6,495 bases of DNA. Source: CALLVY01 sp937899855. GTDB taxonomy: Bacteria; Bacteroidota; Bacteroidia; Chitinophagales; Saprospiraceae. Under the pieces are notes generated by a model. The model was not told the origin of the DNA, made no database searches, and saw only the letters and a list, made by a program, of their open reading frames with translations. Positions 6,379 through 6,495 of this stretch are shown here, piece by piece. Position 1 is the first letter of the stretch. Each line of letters starts with the position of its first letter. The DNA is taken from positions 1-6,495 of the forward strand of contig JBCBQC010000172.1 in assembly GCA_039820405.1 (NCBI GenBank), in the 5' to 3' direction. A program made the position numbers and the translations under genes.

Positions 6379-6495
6379 CTTGCTGGGCGGAGGGCATACC
6401 TGGGAGGTGAGCGTTTTGGTCGATAAAGGTAGCTGTCTCGCGGAGCGGTAGCAAAGGATAGTCCGCCTCAAAGACGTAGTCGCACCAGTCGCTAC
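6354..6495 (-). CDS. Inverted fragment of the second gene carrying its true continuation
   Basis: On the minus strand from 6495 the sequence repeats the coding region for SDWCDYVFEADYPLLPLR. It then continues in the same frame through bases 6439-6354: ETATFIDQNA, HLPGMPSAQQV, SAAGGIEL. In known tail-fibre-like proteins of Bacteroidota, DYVFExDYxLxxL is followed directly by a short helix, FIxxxxHLPGxPSAxxV and a xIxLG ending. This fragment therefore supplies exactly what the plus-strand gene lacks after R326. It is not an independent gene, as it has no start of its own. The correct gene reads the plus strand to 6353 and then the minus strand from 6440 down to 6354 and onward. Confidence 0.85.
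6441..6495 (-). repeat. Right arm of the perfect inverted repeat, at the window edge
   Basis: This is the exact reverse complement of 6299-6353 with no mismatch in 55 bases. The spacer between the arms is 87 bases (6354-6440). Complete identity means the copy is either very recent or technical. It runs to the last base of the window, so the arm may be longer. Confidence 0.97.

Noticed and set aside
6299..6495. Inverted repeat as an insertion-sequence end, integron or phage attachment site, or rho-independent terminator
   Set aside because: The arms are plain coding sequence of the second gene and the 87-base spacer encodes that gene's continuation on the other strand. There is no transposase, no integrase, and no T-run within the window.

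Overview
The window appears to come from a member of the Bacteroidota. The first protein ends in a type IX secretion system (T9SS) C-terminal sorting domain (YPNPF near its start, LAPGIYFIHL near its end). The second begins with a Bacteroidota-style signal peptide ending in LLPAQ and carries the C-terminal tail-fibre/endosialidase-like block common in that phylum (GKVAIG, DYVFEADYPLLPL, HLPGMPSA). Codons end mostly in G or C, which is high for the phylum and would fit Saprospiria/Lewinella-like marine lineages. That placement is inference from composition and style only.

Layout. Positions 1-5330 (+) hold the 3' part of a giant secreted surface protein. The reading frame is open at the left edge, so the true start lies outside. 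In order it has a partial Ig-like module, two tandem Cys-containing modules of about 200 residues, PKD and PKD-like domains, a Cys-rich middle, a run of Ig/PKD-like repeats, a coathanger-like segment and the T9SS sorting domain. A 46-base AT-richer spacer follows. At 5377 a second gene starts on the same strand: a Sec-exported protein with two degenerate copies of a domain of about 95 residues and then a tail-fibre-like C-terminal region.

The right end is structurally abnormal. Bases 6441-6495 are an exact reverse complement of 6299-6353, separated by 87 bases. Read on the minus strand, the last 142 bases do not encode a new gene. They encode the expected continuation of the second gene: it re-reads DYVFEADYPLLPLR and then runs on into FIDQN-HLPGMPSA and GGIELG. 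The plus-strand sequence therefore folds back on itself at 6353/6354, and the stop at 6376-6378 is very probably false. A chimeric molecule or misassembly at a contig end is the simplest explanation; a genuine small inversion-duplication is the alternative.

The two genes are probably co-expressed envelope or extracellular proteins. The large one is an adhesin-like, T9SS-exported protein. The second is exported and may be a structural partner or an independent surface protein, but nothing in the sequence gives a specific biochemical activity. I see no RNA genes, CRISPR arrays, insertion sequences or convincing terminators.
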